In this document: positions 62,521-64,000 of the stretch, in pieces
Layout of the letters: every line of letters begins with the position of its first letter
Numbering within the stretch: the stretch's first letter is position 1
Assembly (NCBI GenBank): GCA_964016985.1
Contig: OZ024828.1
Location: 4,675,701 to 4,739,700 of the forward strand
Length of the DNA: 64,000 nt
Source: Anodontia alba
Taxonomy: Eukaryota; Mollusca; Bivalvia; Lucinida; Lucinidae
Direction of reading: 5' to 3'
Notes under the pieces: model-generated
The model's database searches: none
Seen by the model: only the letters and a program-made list of their open reading frames with translations
Told to the model about the DNA's origin: nothing
Program-made: the position numbers and the translations under genes

Positions 62521-62522
62521 AT

Positions 62523-62523
<1 letters not shown>

Positions 62524-62589
<66 letters not shown>
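62524..62589. repeat. (CA)n microsatellite
   Basis: About 65 bases of CA. Confidence 0.98.
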
Positions 62590-62839
62590 CCCTGTTACTG
62601 TGCAACTTGGCCTGACTGAAAGTGTTATCATGCTGATCACTTTATTAGCCCATGGAGATATCAGTTATATGCTAAATCATTATTATACCAACATCCAAGA
62701 GAAAGATCATGGAATGTCTCTATACTGAATAATACTTTAGTCTGATCAGCTTAGTGTGTTGGAAAAAGCAAACCATCCCTTCTGTACCCCTCTGTGGACC
62801 ATTAAATAAATGAGCCGGGAGAAGAATTTCCTGCAAGAT

Positions 62840-62890
62840 CGCATGTGCGCCCAGCGGAGATTTGGATCAGCCTGCAAGCCGGCAAGTAAT
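62840..62890. repeat. Family U scrap
   Basis: CGCATGTGCGCCCAGCGGAG then ATTTGGATCAGCCTGCAAGC: left arm only. Confidence 0.5.
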
Positions 62891-62941
62891 GGAGCACAAT
62901 TAGTTCCCATAGGAATGCCGATTGTTTGTTGAAATAGCCGT

Positions 62942-63019
62942 CCACCAAACTCACAAAGATGTTTTGGATTAGATATTCCACCACCAAACTCAAAAAGATG
63001 TTTTGGATTAGATATTCCA
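62942..63019 (+). repeat. 39 bp tandem duplication
   Basis: CCACCAAACTCACAAAGATG then TTTTGGATTAGATATTCCA occurs twice back to back, one mismatch (AAAAAG for ACAAAG). Confidence 0.9.
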
Positions 63020-63446
63020 GCATCTTTGCGACTGCATCAGAGTGTTTGTGAGGTGTATCGGAGTGGCCCTGAACAAATTATGTGCCTGCATAGCCAATGA
63101 CTACAGTAATGTAATAACTTTTTAAAGCGCGTTTAATTAAATGGTTTGATTTTGTTTTATAAAGATCCGTTCAAGCATATTGTGGTCAAGAGAATAATCT
63201 GGCGAGATCCTGGATAAACTTAGAGCTGGAAAGTTTCGAGTGTATAGTTCTGAGGTCCAGTTAAGACACGTATGATCTTTCTACACTTCATTCTACCTTG
63301 CAACACCAACTAATTAAAGATTAACTTCTTGAGCTAACTGAACAAACTTTCAATTGTGATGGAAGAAATCGTTTCCGAGGATCAAAATCATCATACTTAT
63401 CACTTATCTTGTCAGAGAGGTATGCTACCTTTACACGCCTTTTCGA

Positions 63447-63448
<2 letters not shown>

Positions 63449-63528
<80 letters not shown>

Positions 63529-63700
63529 GGTTAAACCACCTGACATTTTGCTTTTAATCTTTCCAAGACTATTTCTGTTAATGTTCCTCTTCGTTTGTTC
63601 ATTCTGTTTTCGAGGATTCTTCGTTGTTGTTTCTGCTCGTTTTTTTTTTTGTTTTTTTTTTTTTTTTTCTATAGAGGAAGTGTAGTTTATCGAGGAAGTG
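63449..63700 (+). repeat. (AT)n plus 3' flank, copy 1 of a 339 bp duplication
   Basis: AT run to 63525, then TTCGGTTAAACCACCTGACA and GAGGATTCTTCGTTGTTG, ending in a T-run and CTATAG. Near-identical to 63759-64000. Confidence 0.9.
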
Positions 63701-63758
63701 TACGAGTAGTTTCATGTTATTAAACCTTTTAGGTGCTTTGGAAAGGCTGTGTTCCATG

Positions 63759-64000
<242 letters not shown>

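Overview
This is a eukaryotic, animal nuclear DNA window: AT-rich, with microsatellites, minisatellites, satellites, LINE and SINE retroelements, and many short palindromic DNA transposons. The one host-gene segment I recognise is an internal exon of a Wnt gene, closest to Wnt7, at 14569-14798 on the minus strand, with clean splice sites on both sides. The element mix (two LINE types, tRNA-headed SINEs, hammerhead-ribozyme remnants, a 5S-derived sequence, abundant hairpin MITEs) fits a lophotrochozoan, most likely a bivalve mollusc. That placement is inference from element style and is not proven by the sequence.

Layout. 1-14.5 kb: non-coding DNA with palindromic elements, a 38-40 bp minisatellite split by two insertions, a 275 bp tandem duplication, a four-unit array of a 460-480 bp repeat (about 7970-10095) holding a SINE and a palindrome, and a 47/48 bp minisatellite of 15 units (12939-13650). 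14.57-14.80 kb: the Wnt7-like exon. The neighbouring Wnt exons were not found, so most of the window is probably intronic or flanking DNA of this gene. 15-37 kb: dense non-autonomous elements in unique AT-rich DNA. 37.37-40.47 kb: a satellite of roughly 125-130 bp units, interrupted by three copies of the main hairpin element and by another palindromic insertion. 42.6-45.2 kb: a 5'-truncated LINE on the minus strand with reverse transcriptase and a C-terminal zinc knuckle. 46.3-48.7 kb: TTAA-target elements, the 275 bp satellite again with a CA microsatellite, and a LINE 3' tail. 51-53 kb: palindromes and the best hammerhead core. 57.2-59.2 kb: nested elements, a 5S rRNA-derived stretch and a second LINE end. 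59.9-60.7 kb: a chimeric junction and a retroelement pseudogene. The last 600 bp hold a near-identical 339 bp tandem duplication with long AT microsatellites.

The dominant feature is a previously unnamed (to me) element, called family H here: about 275-280 bp, 20 bp imperfect terminal inverted repeats and three hairpins in a row, the central one a near-perfect palindrome of about 85 bp. I count 30 copies or fragments, about 7 kb of the 64 kb. Two reconstructed empty sites show insertion with no target-site duplication. The centre of its main hairpin recurs inside at least six other elements with different ends, some of pogo type with TA duplications. This looks like a shared hairpin module, and it is the strongest candidate for an undescribed system.

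Other family names used below. C: CCCAGC-ended 97-108 bp palindromes, mostly with 2 bp duplications. T: TTAA-flanked elements of about 195-230 bp. G: elements with GTCGTCTGC arms. U: elements with GTGCGCCCAGCGAAGAC arms. P: elements centred on a GGCCCTGATCAGACTGCGC palindrome. L: elements with AGGAAAGAATTTGCTCC arms. D: a larger dispersed repeat of roughly 500-700 bp. Apart from the Wnt exon and the retroelement fragments, I regard none of the longer open frames as established genes. Two further stretches are listed as weak exon candidates.
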